A stretch of 42,943 bases of DNA. It comes from Paracoccaceae bacterium (GTDB lineage: Bacteria > Pseudomonadota > Alphaproteobacteria > Rhodobacterales > Rhodobacteraceae). The translations under genes and the position numbers were made by a program. Shown here in pieces: positions 17,542 through 26,257 of the stretch. The stretch lies in NCBI GenBank assembly GCA_027486345.1, contig JAIXPH010000005.1, positions 1 through 42,943 on the forward strand, written 5' to 3'. Within the stretch, counting starts at the first letter, position 1. Each line of letters begins with the position of its first letter. The notes beneath the pieces are model-generated. The model ran no database searches. It saw only the letters and a list, made by a program, of their open reading frames with translations, and was not told where the DNA came from.

Positions 17542-20357
17542 ATCTCTACTGTCACCCTGCCCTGCGCCGTCGCGATGGTTTCGCCATGGCCAAGCATCGC
17601 CGCCCGTTGCAGCGTCGCCACGCAAAGGAAATCGCGGTCATAGTGGTCCAGCCATTTCTGGGCGGCACCGGCTTCGATCCCGGAGTGGCGGTGGAACTTC
17701 GGGTCACCGATCATCCGCGATTGCGGGTGCAGGCCATCGGTCATGCGGACAGACACCTGCCCCTGCGGCTCCAGCATGACCGGATCAAACTCCAGCCCCA
17801 GCATCCGGCAAACCGGGGCCAAGGTCTCGGCCGGGCGCTGGACCAGATCCTCGTAGCGCAGATGGACATGGCGTGACGGATCGACCGTGGCCAGAAACGC
17901 CGCGATGGTCGTCTCGATCTGCCCCCACAGCAGTTCGGCCAGATGATGCGCCGCGAAGGGCGAGGGGTCAGTCACCGCCGGACCGGCCAGCCGTGGCCAC
18001 CACAGCTGATCCAGCCGCGCTTCCTCGAACGACCGGATCATCCCATAGGGATGGCGCGTCAGGTGAATGTAGAGCGGCCGATCAAAGCACGCCTCGGCCT
18101 TGGCCAAGGTCCGGGGATGCACCGCGTAAAACGGCGTCTTGTCCACCAGCAAACGGGGTGCCACCGCCTGTTGCAGCCGCGCATAAACCTCTCGGACATC
18201 AAGGTTTTGCGCCTGCCAGACGGCAACCTCCGCCGCCGCATCGGCGGCCGATACCCCAAAGGCCGCCATCACGGCGCGGGGCAAGCCTTCAAGCTGTGAC
18301 GCATGCGGACCACGGAACCACGCCTGCCGGTCTGCCATGTCCTGATGGGACAGAAGATACAGTTCCGGCGGCGCGAACAGCCCCGGATGCCCGGCCAGCA
18401 TCGCCCGCAGCAGCGTCGAGCCAGAGCGCGGCGCACTCAGCAGGAACACCGCCGGTCCATTGGTTGGGGTTACTGGACCCGCGCCCGTCCGGTCTGGCCG
18501 CGCCAGACTGCGCGCGAAGCGGTCTTGCTCTGCCGCTGTCAACGGCTGGCGGTCCCGGATGCCCTGCTGGACCTGACGGCCAAGAATGACCGCCGCCAGT
18601 TCGGGATAGCTTGCCCGCAGGAAGGACTCATACCGCGCGGGTGTGGGTGCTTCGTACAGGGACGAGACGTAAAGGATCGCGTCGCCCATCGCCTCTTGCA
18701 TCCGCGCCACGGCATGGGCGGCCTGCAAGGAGGTGCCGCCAAGCGCAAAGAAATCATCCTCCGCCGACAGGGATGGCAGGTCCAGCGTGGCCGCCCAGAT
18801 CTCGGAGATCCATGCCACGATCTTGCTCTTGGGGGCCGGGGCCACAGCGACGGGGCTAGCCTGCGCCACCTGTTTTGCCAAGGCCGACCGCAAGAGTTTC
18901 CCACCGGCAGAGCGCGGCAGGCGCGGCAGGACATGCACGGCAGAGGGCAGTTTGCCCTCGCCGAGGGCCTGCCGGACCGTCTGTCTGGCGACATGCGCGG
19001 CATCGGCCGGGGCACCCTGGCCCAGCACAAGCGCCACCGCGATGCTTTCGCCAAGCGACGGATGCGGCAAGCCAAAGGCCGCGACCTCTGCCACCCAATC
19101 CAGCGCGCTCAGCACGGCTTCGATCTCGGCCGGGGCGATCATTTCGCCGCCCCGGTTGATCAGATCCTTGATCCGTCCGGTCAGCCAAAGCTGGCCGTCG
19201 GCATCCAGATGGCCCAGATCCCCGGTGCGGAATCCAGTCTGGCCAAAGGCCGTCTCCGTCTCTGGCGCGGCGATATAGCCGGGCGAGACCTGTGCGCCCT
19301 GAACCACCACCTCGCCCGTGACACCGACCGGCAGGCTCTGCCCCGCGTCATCGCGAATGATGACGTCCAGAGCGACCGGACGGCCAACGCATCCGGGCGG
19401 CGACTCCGCCGTCTGGCTTGCGATGACCCCTGCCGTTTCGGTCATCCCGTAGATTTCCACGATGGGAACGCCGAACCCCTCTTGCGCACGGCGGCGGGTC
19501 GTCGCGGGCAAGGCCGCTGACACCGAACGCACCATCCGCAATCCGGGGGCATGTGTCGTCTTCGCGTCCGACAGCAGATCATCCATCATCGCCGGGGCAA
19601 GCTGCACCCATGTCGGGTGCAACTGCGATCCGGCCGCATAGGCCACGCGACTGTAGGCCCCGGCGATGATCACGCTGCCACCGGACATCAGCGGCGCGGC
19701 AATCAGGTCCCACAGGCCACCGATGTGAAACTGCGCCAACAGCGCCAGCGCCCGGTCAGACGGGCCGAGGTCATGGGCCGCGATCACCGCCTTGGCTGCG
19801 GCCACCAGATTTTCCCCCGTCAGGGGCACCAGTTTGGGCAGCGCCGTGGTGCCCGAGGTTTGCAGGATCAGCCTGCACTCCGACGGCACAGCCAGCGCAA
19901 CCGCCTTTTCAGCCAAGGGCGCGTCCTGCCGGGTGAATTTCACCGCGCCAATCGACGCCGATGCGTCCCATTCAGCCACGATCACCGGAACATGCGCGCC
20001 CTGCGCCACGTCCAAGGGCGCACAGGCCAGGCGCGGATCGGCCACCAGAACATCCACGCCCAATCGCGCCAGAGTGGCCGACAACTCTGCCGCCGTCATG
20101 GCCGGGTTCAGGGGAACCACGGTCCCAAACCGCATCAGGGCCAGCGCAATCAGCGCCGTTTCCGGCACCACCGGCATGAGAACCGCCATCACCCCCGTGC
20201 GACGGACCACCACGTGCCGCAGGTCCCGTTCGATCGCATCGATCGCGGCACAAAGATCGGCCCACAGCAGCGGCGCACGCCCCGGCGCGAGAATGGCAGG
20301 CGCGTCAGGACTGCGCAGAGACCATCCGCGCAGGCTGGTTTCAAAAGCCTCGATCAT
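17538..20357 (-). CDS. Adenylation-carrier-sulfotransferase assembly-line protein
   Basis: 939 residues. An adenylate-forming domain occupies 1 to about 500 (LILQTSGTTALPK near 160; FHIGGLWD near 207; IYGMTETAG; GDLGHLDADG; SAGGKLLR as the A10 region). The FHIGG segment resembles acyl/aryl acid ligases and lacks the Asp that holds the amino group in amino-acid A domains. A carrier domain with LGGTSLQ (Ser about 543) follows. A sulfotransferase domain fills about 630-920, with the PAPS 5'-phosphosulfate loop SAPRSGSTLL and the 3'-phosphate motif LTRHPYGMIRS near 765. The C-terminus ends RVTVEI, a plausible beta-strand docking tail for the next protein's TubC-type domain. It overlaps both neighbours by 4 bases. 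Confidence 0.88.
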   Translation of the reverse strand: MIEAFETSLRGWSLRSPDAPAILAPGRAPLLWADLCAAIDAIERDLRHVVVRRTGVMAVLMPVVPETALIALALMRFGTVVPLNPAMTAAELSATLARLGVDVLVADPRLACAPLDVAQGAHVPVIVAEWDASASIGAVKFTRQDAPLAEKAVALAVPSECRLILQTSGTTALPKLVPLTGENLVAAAKAVIAAHDLGPSDRALALLAQFHIGGLWDLIAAPLMSGGSVIIAGAYSRVAYAAGSQLHPTWVQLAPAMMDDLLSDAKTTHAPGLRMVRSVSAALPATTRRRAQEGFGVPIVEIYGMTETAGVIASQTAESPPGCVGRPVALDVIIRDDAGQSLPVGVTGEVVVQGAQVSPGYIAAPETETAFGQTGFRTGDLGHLDADGQLWLTGRIKDLINRGGEMIAPAEIEAVLSALDWVAEVAAFGLPHPSLGESIAVALVLGQGAPADAAHVARQTVRQALGEGKLPSAVHVLPRLPRSAGGKLLRSALAKQVAQASPVAVAPAPKSKIVAWISEIWAATLDLPSLSAEDDFFALGGTSLQAAHAVARMQEAMGDAILYVSSLYEAPTPARYESFLRASYPELAAVILGRQVQQGIRDRQPLTAAEQDRFARSLARPDRTGAGPVTPTNGPAVFLLSAPRSGSTLLRAMLAGHPGLFAPPELYLLSHQDMADRQAWFRGPHASQLEGLPRAVMAAFGVSAADAAAEVAVWQAQNLDVREVYARLQQAVAPRLLVDKTPFYAVHPRTLAKAEACFDRPLYIHLTRHPYGMIRSFEEARLDQLWWPRLAGPAVTDPSPFAAHHLAELLWGQIETTIAAFLATVDPSRHVHLRYEDLVQRPAETLAPVCRMLGLEFDPVMLEPQGQVSVRMTDGLHPQSRMIGDPKFHRHSGIEAGAAQKWLDHYDRDFLCVATLQRAAMLGHGETIATAQGRVTVEI

Positions 20358-21169
20358 CGCGGCGCGAAGACCCCGCTTTCCCGTGCCTTGATCTCGGCCA
20401 TGACTTCGGTCAGGCGGGCGGGAACCTTGGCATCCGGCTTGATCCGCAAGCTAAAATTGAAGGACCGGCGCGGCAGCGACGTGGCGGCCGACAGCGGCGA
20501 GACTCCATGCCACGCCGCCTGCGTCTTGACGAAATAGAACAAACGGTTCGGCAAGAACCGGCACTTGGCCAGGGTTTCAACCTGCGCATGGTTCAGGAAG
20601 AAATTGCTCCAGTTTCTGTTCTGCGCGGGATTTTTCGCCGAATACACCTCGGTTTCGCCGCCCCATTCGGCCTGCCATCCGTCCGGCGCGAAATAGTGGA
20701 CGAAGATGAGGATCTTGTCGGTGGAGTCGCTGTGCGGCGGCAGCAAGACATTGGCGTCCATGCTGGAAAACTCGCACTGCCAATAGAGGTCATCCACGGA
20801 CAGCGCATTGCGCAGCGCAAACAGTTCCTGATAGCCGGGCTCAGCGGTTTCCGCCGGTGTGAGCGATCTGGCCCAATCAAAAGCCTGCGCCATTGTATTG
20901 CGGTCGGACAAAGCGTCCAGAAACCCGATCCAGTCCTCCGGCATCTCTTCCAGATGCGTCGGCATCGGCGGCGTCGTGAACAGGACGCGTTTTTTGCCCC
21001 GCCCAAGCGTGTCGCTGTTCTTGTTCTGATCCGGCGAGACGAAGGACGCGCTCAGCCGGTCATAGAGGTCCGCAGGCAGGAACCCATCCACCCATCCATA
21101 CGGATAGGGCTCCGTGCTGACATATGCTTCCTTACGGGCCCAGGGCATCCGGTCGATTAAATTCGACAT
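20354..21169 (-). CDS. 2-oxoglutarate/Fe(II)-dependent oxygenase
   Basis: 271 residues resembling the prolyl-4-hydroxylase-like group. The iron ligands are probably the HSD motif in LLPPHSDSTD (about 145-147) and the His of AWHGVSPL (about 221). An Arg in RRSFNFSLR would bind 2-oxoglutarate. A WGGETEVY segment lies between them, as in that family. It would hydroxylate a C-H position of a free or carrier-bound substrate, which the downstream sulfotransferase domain could then sulfate (inference). GGAGA precedes the ATG by eight bases. It is the first gene of a four-gene run joined by ATGA overlaps. Confidence 0.85.
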   Translation of the reverse strand: MSNLIDRMPWARKEAYVSTEPYPYGWVDGFLPADLYDRLSASFVSPDQNKNSDTLGRGKKRVLFTTPPMPTHLEEMPEDWIGFLDALSDRNTMAQAFDWARSLTPAETAEPGYQELFALRNALSVDDLYWQCEFSSMDANVLLPPHSDSTDKILIFVHYFAPDGWQAEWGGETEVYSAKNPAQNRNWSNFFLNHAQVETLAKCRFLPNRLFYFVKTQAAWHGVSPLSAATSLPRRSFNFSLRIKPDAKVPARLTEVMAEIKARESGVFAPR

Positions 21170-21245
21170 TCATTTGTCTCCGCTGTTGCACTTGTGTCGG
21201 ATTAAACGACCGTTATTCGCCCTAAAACCACGCATTTACCGGCAG

Positions 21246-21274
21246 TTAATACTGCGCCGCACGCCCATCGGCAA
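21246..21274 (-). promoter_or_regulatory. Candidate promoter of the assembly-line operon
   Basis: On the minus strand TTGCCG (21269-21274) and TATTAA (21246-21251) are spaced by 17 bases, about 77 bases before the oxygenase ATG. A small inverted repeat, GCAGT-TAAT-ACTGC (21242-21255), covers the -10 box and could be an operator. The surrounding 207-base gap is visibly less GC-rich than the coding DNA. This is an eye-based match only. Confidence 0.35.
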
Positions 21275-21376
21275 GCAAGCCAAACTGTCCCTCCGCCACC
21301 CGATGGTCTGGGCGCGTGATCCGTCCGCTTGCCTTGAGGATCGAATTCGGCAAAGGCCGTCGATTTGGAAGACTCG

Positions 21377-22018
21377 TTACATCACAACCACTGCAAGACT
21401 CTTGCCATCAACCACACAATACCGCCCCAAAACGGATGCGCCTTTTTGGAAACAGGCAATGTCCCTGATAAAGACCGCTTCAAACTGGTCCCCGCTCCAG
21501 TCAATCCGCAGGCCATCAAATCCGAAGACTGTCCTGCTTTTACCATATTGCGCCTTGAAAGCCGCTTCCTTGGCCACAAAAATCGACTTTGCCAAAAGTT
21601 CGGCTTCCGCGGCGGACTCAAGACGGGCAATCTCTTCGGCACAAAGCACCAAGGGCCAAAGGGATCGGCCAAGCGGCGTTGCGGGTTCAATGTCGATCCC
21701 GATGCCCGACACCCGCGCAGAGGGAACCACGGCCGCAAGGCAAACATCCGCGCAGTGCGTAATGGAACCCATCACCCCCATCGGCCATTGCGGCGTCCGA
21801 TCCGCTGTCATCGGAATCGCACAAGGTGGCAGTCCCAGCTCGGCCAACGCCAAGCGCGCAGCCTGTCGGCCCGCCGAAAACTCATGCTGCCGCGCGGGGG
21901 TCACGCCCGCCAAGGTTTCCTCGGGCCATGGGTCATGATGAACCCGCGGGTCTGTCATGGCGCAACCGGCCCGTGCAGGAAGCAAGTCACGCAACGCTTG
22001 CAAGATTATTTCAGACAT
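21377..22018 (-). CDS. 4'-phosphopantetheinyl transferase (EntD/Sfp type)
   Basis: 213 residues. Diagnostic motifs are FSAGRQAARLAL, GSITHC, GIDIEP (Mg-binding Asp/Glu) and SIFVAKEAAFK. These transfer the phosphopantetheine arm from CoA to a Ser of carrier domains. Clients in the window are the two carrier domains at 14776-20357 and the free carrier protein at 27216. It lies 207 bases upstream of the oxygenase gene on the same strand and probably has its own promoter. The start at 22018 has only a weak ribosome site; an internal ATG at 21958 would remove 20 residues and cannot be excluded. GC content is lower than in the flanking genes. Confidence 0.88.
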   Translation of the reverse strand: MSEIILQALRDLLPARAGCAMTDPRVHHDPWPEETLAGVTPARQHEFSAGRQAARLALAELGLPPCAIPMTADRTPQWPMGVMGSITHCADVCLAAVVPSARVSGIGIDIEPATPLGRSLWPLVLCAEEIARLESAAEAELLAKSIFVAKEAAFKAQYGKSRTVFGFDGLRIDWSGDQFEAVFIRDIACFQKGASVLGRYCVVDGKSLAVVVM

Positions 22019-22365
22019 AGCGGGACCAATTCACACCCAATGCGGAAACGGCCTGTCTTAAAATGCTTCCGATATGGCGCGCCCTGCTTGATCCGCGTCA
22101 AAAAGCCAGCACTCCAGATCCTCCTGCCGCAAGCCGCCTTGCAGCACTCCACACGCAATCAGTGTATGCCCCGGCCCCGCGCATCGTCAATGCGGCGAGG
22201 CCCATCCCTATGGATGTATCGACCCCCTATTTCGATAGTCGCATTCGACTTCTCAGGCCTGCACTGATATGCGAAAACACGGGCCAATGTGCGGCGCGCA
22301 GACCGATGTCTTCTGTCTTTGGCTGCCTGATCACCCTGCCAATCGACTGACCCTGGAACATAAAC
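22019..22365. other. 347-base divergent intergenic region
   Basis: This stretch separates the leftward phosphopantetheinyl transferase gene from the rightward sulfotransferase-glycosyltransferase gene. It is less GC-rich than its neighbours and must hold promoters for one or both. I found no convincing gene, RNA gene or strong palindrome. A forward open frame at 22063-22350 has no family resemblance and no ribosome site. Confidence 0.5.
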
Positions 22366-24474
22366 ATGCCGATTTTTCGGGCGAACGGAAAGCTGATCTA
22401 TTTTGCCCATGTTCCAAAATGTGGGGGAACCGCAGTCGAAGTCTATTTGAAAGACCGGTTTGGTCCCCTCGCCTTTATGGATCAAACGTATTTCGGCCTG
22501 TCGCGGGATGCCAAGTGGAATGCGACATCGCCCCAGCATATTGATCAGCATTCTCTCAAACGCCTGTTTCCAAGTGATTTCTTCGATATCGTCTTTGCCG
22601 TGGTGCGCCACCCGGTCGAGCGTCTCATTTCCGAGTTCCATTTCCTGCGCGACAAGCTGCTGTCCATTCCGCAGGCCACCACGTTCACGGCATGGATTGA
22701 CACACTCCAAATGTCGGCGGCGCAAAACAGCTGGATGCACGACAACCACCTGCGCCCGATGAATGCGATCGTGCCGGACGGTGCCACCGTCTTCCGGCTG
22801 GAAGACGGCCTTGATCAGCTTGTCGGGTTTTTTGACGCAATCTCCGGATCGACATCGGGACCGCGCAACCTTCCGGTTGCGCTTGAACGGGACAGCGCGA
22901 TTCAGAAGGCGATCCCCACCCCGGACGACATCCATCTCATCGAAGCGCTGTATGCCGATGATTTTGACCGCTTTGGCTACCGGCGACAGACCACCGGCAC
23001 GCCGCACCGCCGGTCGGCCCCCCGTCCCGATCCGGCCCCCTCTGTGGCGGAGGCTGAGGCGGCCTTGCGCGACGGCATCCAGCATTTCGGGACCGGGCGG
23101 CTCGACCTGGCGGCAAAGGCCTTCCGGGTGGCGATTGACGGTCTTGGCGGCAATCCGGCACCGCGCGCGCTGTTTGCGAATGCGATCCTGCGTCAGGGCG
23201 AGGTCGGCATGGCGCTCTATCACGCCATGGTGGTGTTGCGGGATCACCCGGAGCACACAGACGCCCTTGTGGCCCTTGCCGGTGCTGCCTTGCGGATGGG
23301 CGATTTCGCCCTCTTGTCAAAGACGATTGCACAGCTGGACCGCCACCCGGCGCTTGCGGAGTTTGTTCGCCTGCTCAAGATCGCGGTCGCGACCGAGGAG
23401 GGCGATTTCGAGGCGGCCCTTTTCGATCTGGCGGATTGTCTGGAGAAATCGCCCGAAGACGCGATGGCGCTGGAGCTTTTCCATCTGGCGTTCCGCAAGT
23501 TCAGGGAGAACCCCGACAGGGCACGGTATCTGGATTTTCTGACCAGCCTGGGCTTGGACTTTCCGGACGGACCGCCCCTGACGGTTGCCCCGCAGGATGC
23601 GATTGTGCCGGGATCGGTCGATATCATCATTCCCGTGTACAACGCTCTGCCCGACCTGATCCGCTGCATCGGGTCCCTCCGAAAGTTTCCCTCCGCGGCG
23701 TTCCGGCGATTGATCCTTGTGGACGACTGTTCGGAAGCGGAAACGGCAGCATGGCTGCGCCAATACGCACAGGACCATGACGATGTGATCCTGACCCGCA
23801 ATGCGGAGAACCTCGGGTTCACAAGGACCGTCATGGCAGGTGTGGCCGAAAGTGAGGCCCCCTTCGCCGTGTTCCTGAATAGCGATACGGTCGTCACCGA
23901 GGGCTGGCTTGATGGGCTGCTCGTCACGATGGCCTCACGGCCAAATGCCGCCTTGGTGGGTCCGTTTTCCAATGACGGCTTTTACCAGACCATTCAGCCG
24001 GGCGCGGCTCCGGACGCGGCCAAACCCTTCAGCCGCCTGCTGAGCGATGCCGATCTGGCCGCAAACCGGGTGCGCGAGGTCAGCCGGAGATTGTCTCCGC
24101 CCATCCCGTTCCTGTCCGGGTTCTGCCTTTTGGTGCGGCGCGATGCGCTGGACCGTGTGGGCGGCCTCGACTGCGAAAACTTCCCCTTTGGATATTGGGA
24201 AGTGCAGGATGTCTGCCTGAAACTGATGGACCTGGGCTACCTGCCCCTGATCGCGGACTCGGTTTATGTCTATCACGCCAGCGGGGGCAGCATTTCCGAC
24301 CAGCGCCGCCTTGCGCTGGCGCGTGCGGGAAAGGCGGCGATCTGCGCCATCCACTCCGCGATCCGGGTCTATTGCGCGATCGAACTCTGCGCCAATGCGC
24401 CCGAGGTGCTCTGGCATCGCAAGGCCTGGGGTGAATTCGAGACGGCCGACTCGGCGCATTGGCAGGAAATCTAG
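22366..24474 (+). CDS. Sulfotransferase-(helical repeat)-glycosyltransferase 2 fusion
   Basis: 702 residues. Residues 1 to about 200 resemble a Sulfotransfer_2-type enzyme: the PAPS loop FAHVPKCGGTAVEVYL near residue 15 and the second motif VVRHPVERLISEF near 80. Residues about 215-390 are helical, TPR-like in spacing (LRDGIQHFGTGRLDLAAKAF). Residues about 420-650 are a GT-A family 2 glycosyltransferase (VDIIIPVYNALPDLIRCIGSL, LVDDCS, FLNSDTVVTEGWLDGLL, where NSD takes the DxD place). It could both glycosylate and sulfate one acceptor, either the assembly-line product or a surface glycan. It is transcribed away from the transferase gene and is 352 bases from the next operon, so a shared role is inferred from proximity. 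Confidence 0.8.
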   Translation: MPIFRANGKLIYFAHVPKCGGTAVEVYLKDRFGPLAFMDQTYFGLSRDAKWNATSPQHIDQHSLKRLFPSDFFDIVFAVVRHPVERLISEFHFLRDKLLSIPQATTFTAWIDTLQMSAAQNSWMHDNHLRPMNAIVPDGATVFRLEDGLDQLVGFFDAISGSTSGPRNLPVALERDSAIQKAIPTPDDIHLIEALYADDFDRFGYRRQTTGTPHRRSAPRPDPAPSVAEAEAALRDGIQHFGTGRLDLAAKAFRVAIDGLGGNPAPRALFANAILRQGEVGMALYHAMVVLRDHPEHTDALVALAGAALRMGDFALLSKTIAQLDRHPALAEFVRLLKIAVATEEGDFEAALFDLADCLEKSPEDAMALELFHLAFRKFRENPDRARYLDFLTSLGLDFPDGPPLTVAPQDAIVPGSVDIIIPVYNALPDLIRCIGSLRKFPSAAFRRLILVDDCSEAETAAWLRQYAQDHDDVILTRNAENLGFTRTVMAGVAESEAPFAVFLNSDTVVTEGWLDGLLVTMASRPNAALVGPFSNDGFYQTIQPGAAPDAAKPFSRLLSDADLAANRVREVSRRLSPPIPFLSGFCLLVRRDALDRVGGLDCENFPFGYWEVQDVCLKLMDLGYLPLIADSVYVYHASGGSISDQRRLALARAGKAAICAIHSAIRVYCAIELCANAPEVLWHRKAWGEFETADSAHWQEI

Positions 24475-24826
24475 CCTTGCCCGGCCGCCCTGCCGTGCCG
24501 CGACAGGCCAGACCGGCAGCAGCGGGGTCTTGTTGCGCGTGCCGTGCCCGGAACCCAGACCAAACGCGCCATCACATCCCAATAGGCATGCGCCCCTTCT
24601 CTGACGACAACTTGTCAAGGGGCAACCCGCTCACTATCCGCCTTGGGCATATCGGCTTTCGTGGGCCAAGATTGCAAGGCGTGGGTCGGATGGATCATCG
24701 GATGTCTTGTCGCGGCCCGGCGGCGTCGAGAGATCGGGCAGATCCAACCCTGCGGTGCACGTCATGGGACTCCCCCACAGGCTCTGCGCGCCGCGCCCGT
24801 TCCAACTGTCAAGGGACTGACTGAAC
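24475..24826. other. 352-base intergenic region before the transporter-carrier operon
   Basis: No gene is evident. TTGTCA (24612-24617) and TATCCG (24635-24640) are 17 bases apart and could be the promoter of the operon starting at 24827, but the match is modest. TGTCAAGGG occurs twice (near 24614 and 24807), the second copy close to the start codon, and could be a repeated operator element. No RNA gene was recognised. Confidence 0.35.
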
Positions 24827-26257
24827 ATGTTTCTGGATCGCCTTGTCTCTCTGTCCTCGCGGCAGGGGTTGGATGTCGCGGTGTCCGCGGCGGATCGTCG
24901 GGTGCTCTATCGCGACTTGCCCGCCTTGGTCATGGATGCGGCGGCGCGGCTTCACGCGGGGGGCGTCGGTCCGGGTCGGGTTGTCGCAATCACCGTCGCC
25001 GACGAGACCGAGCATCTGATCCTGGCGCTGGCCTTGCTGGCGCTGGGGGCGTGGCAGGTCAACACAGCATCCCATGAATCCGACGCGACCCGCGCGGATC
25101 TGGCGCTGCGGACCGGGGCCGATCTGCATCTGACCGACTGCCCGCACATCACCATCGCGGACCTGCCGCAGATTCGGTGGACCCCGGGCATGGCCCCCTC
25201 CGGCGCGCGGGCGGTCCTGCCCCAGGGCGGCGGTGGGGCGTTCTTCTCAACCTCGGGAACAACGGGACGGCAAAGCATCGTCAAGATGGACGAAGCCATG
25301 ATCGTGCGGCAGTCGCAGCGGAATTACATCCAGCCCTCGGACCGCTTCTTCAAGGCGGCATCGATGGAATTCGGCCATTCCAAGCGCAACCGGCTTTATG
25401 CCGTCTGGAGCGGGTCGCAAAACATGTTCCGCCCACCGCGCGACCCGGCAACGCTGTCCGCATGGTTGGCGGCCAGCGGTGCGACAATGGCCGATGTGTC
25501 CCGCGTCAATCTGACCGGGATGCTGTCGGATGGGGCCAGCACGCTGCCCGCCGACCTTGCCCTGCGCGCCGAGGGCTCTGCCATTCCGTCCGAACTGCGC
25601 CAGGCGATCATGGCGCAGGTGACGCAGAACTTTCACATTCGTTACGCCTCGACGGAAACAGGCCTGATCGCGGTCGCGGGTCCGCAAGACCATGTCATCA
25701 ACGGCGCCTTGGGCCATCCCCTGGACGACGTCGAGATCAGGATCGCCTCCGCCGAAGGTGCGCCTCTCCCGCGCGACGAGGTCGGCGAGATCTGGCTGCG
25801 CACGCCGGGGATCGTGCTGGGCTATTTTGACGATCCCGCGAAAACGGCACAACGCTTTCGCGACGGCTGGTTCCTGCCGGGCGACATGGGCAAGCTGGCG
25901 CCCGATGGTCAACTCGTGATGGTGGGGCGCAAGGACGACGTCATCAACCTGAGCGGGATCAAGATCTTCCCGGTCGAGGTGGAACGCGCCTTGGCGTCCC
26001 ATCCGGATGTGACAGCGGTGGCGGTGTTTCCCATTCCGTCTTCCGTTCACGGCCAGATCCCGGTGGCAGTGGTCGAACTTCGGCCAGAGGCCTTGGACCG
26101 TCAGGACGATATCCTTTTGTCCCTGATGCAAAGCGCACGGGCAGAGCTTGGCATCCGCGCGCCGCGCAAGGTGCTGGCCTGCGAGACGCTGCCGCGCAAT
26201 GCCATGGGCAAGATCGTGACACGCGAGCTTCTTCCTCTCTTTGAAAGACAGACATGA
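24827..26257 (+). CDS. Free-standing adenylate-forming enzyme (acyl-CoA/acyl-carrier ligase family)
   Basis: 476 residues, slightly short for the family. Core motifs: FFSTSGTTGRQSIVKM (A3), RYASTETGLI (A5), GWFLPGDMGKLAPDGQL (A7), VGRKDDVINLSGIKIFPVEVE (A8) and NAMGKIVTREL with the catalytic Lys intact (A10). It activates a carboxylic acid as the adenylate and passes it to a thiol. Its own operon contains a discrete carrier protein (27216), which is the likely acceptor in place of CoA. The stop overlaps the start of the TctC-like gene (ATGA), so synthesis is coupled to a solute-binding protein. It is not obviously the missing aryl-CoA ligase of the cluster at 5103, as it lies 13 kb away beyond an opposing operon. 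Confidence 0.83.
   Translation: MFLDRLVSLSSRQGLDVAVSAADRRVLYRDLPALVMDAAARLHAGGVGPGRVVAITVADETEHLILALALLALGAWQVNTASHESDATRADLALRTGADLHLTDCPHITIADLPQIRWTPGMAPSGARAVLPQGGGGAFFSTSGTTGRQSIVKMDEAMIVRQSQRNYIQPSDRFFKAASMEFGHSKRNRLYAVWSGSQNMFRPPRDPATLSAWLAASGATMADVSRVNLTGMLSDGASTLPADLALRAEGSAIPSELRQAIMAQVTQNFHIRYASTETGLIAVAGPQDHVINGALGHPLDDVEIRIASAEGAPLPRDEVGEIWLRTPGIVLGYFDDPAKTAQRFRDGWFLPGDMGKLAPDGQLVMVGRKDDVINLSGIKIFPVEVERALASHPDVTAVAVFPIPSSVHGQIPVAVVELRPEALDRQDDILLSLMQSARAELGIRAPRKVLACETLPRNAMGKIVTRELLPLFERQT

Noticed and set aside
22063-22350. 95-codon forward frame in the divergent gap
   Set aside because: No ribosome site, no family resemblance and atypical composition. It is more likely promoter DNA than a gene.
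24827-26257. Ligase considered as the missing aromatic-acid CoA ligase of the 5103 operon
   Set aside because: It is 13 kb away behind an opposing operon and overlaps TctC and carrier-protein genes, so its partners are local. Motifs do not single out an aryl substrate.
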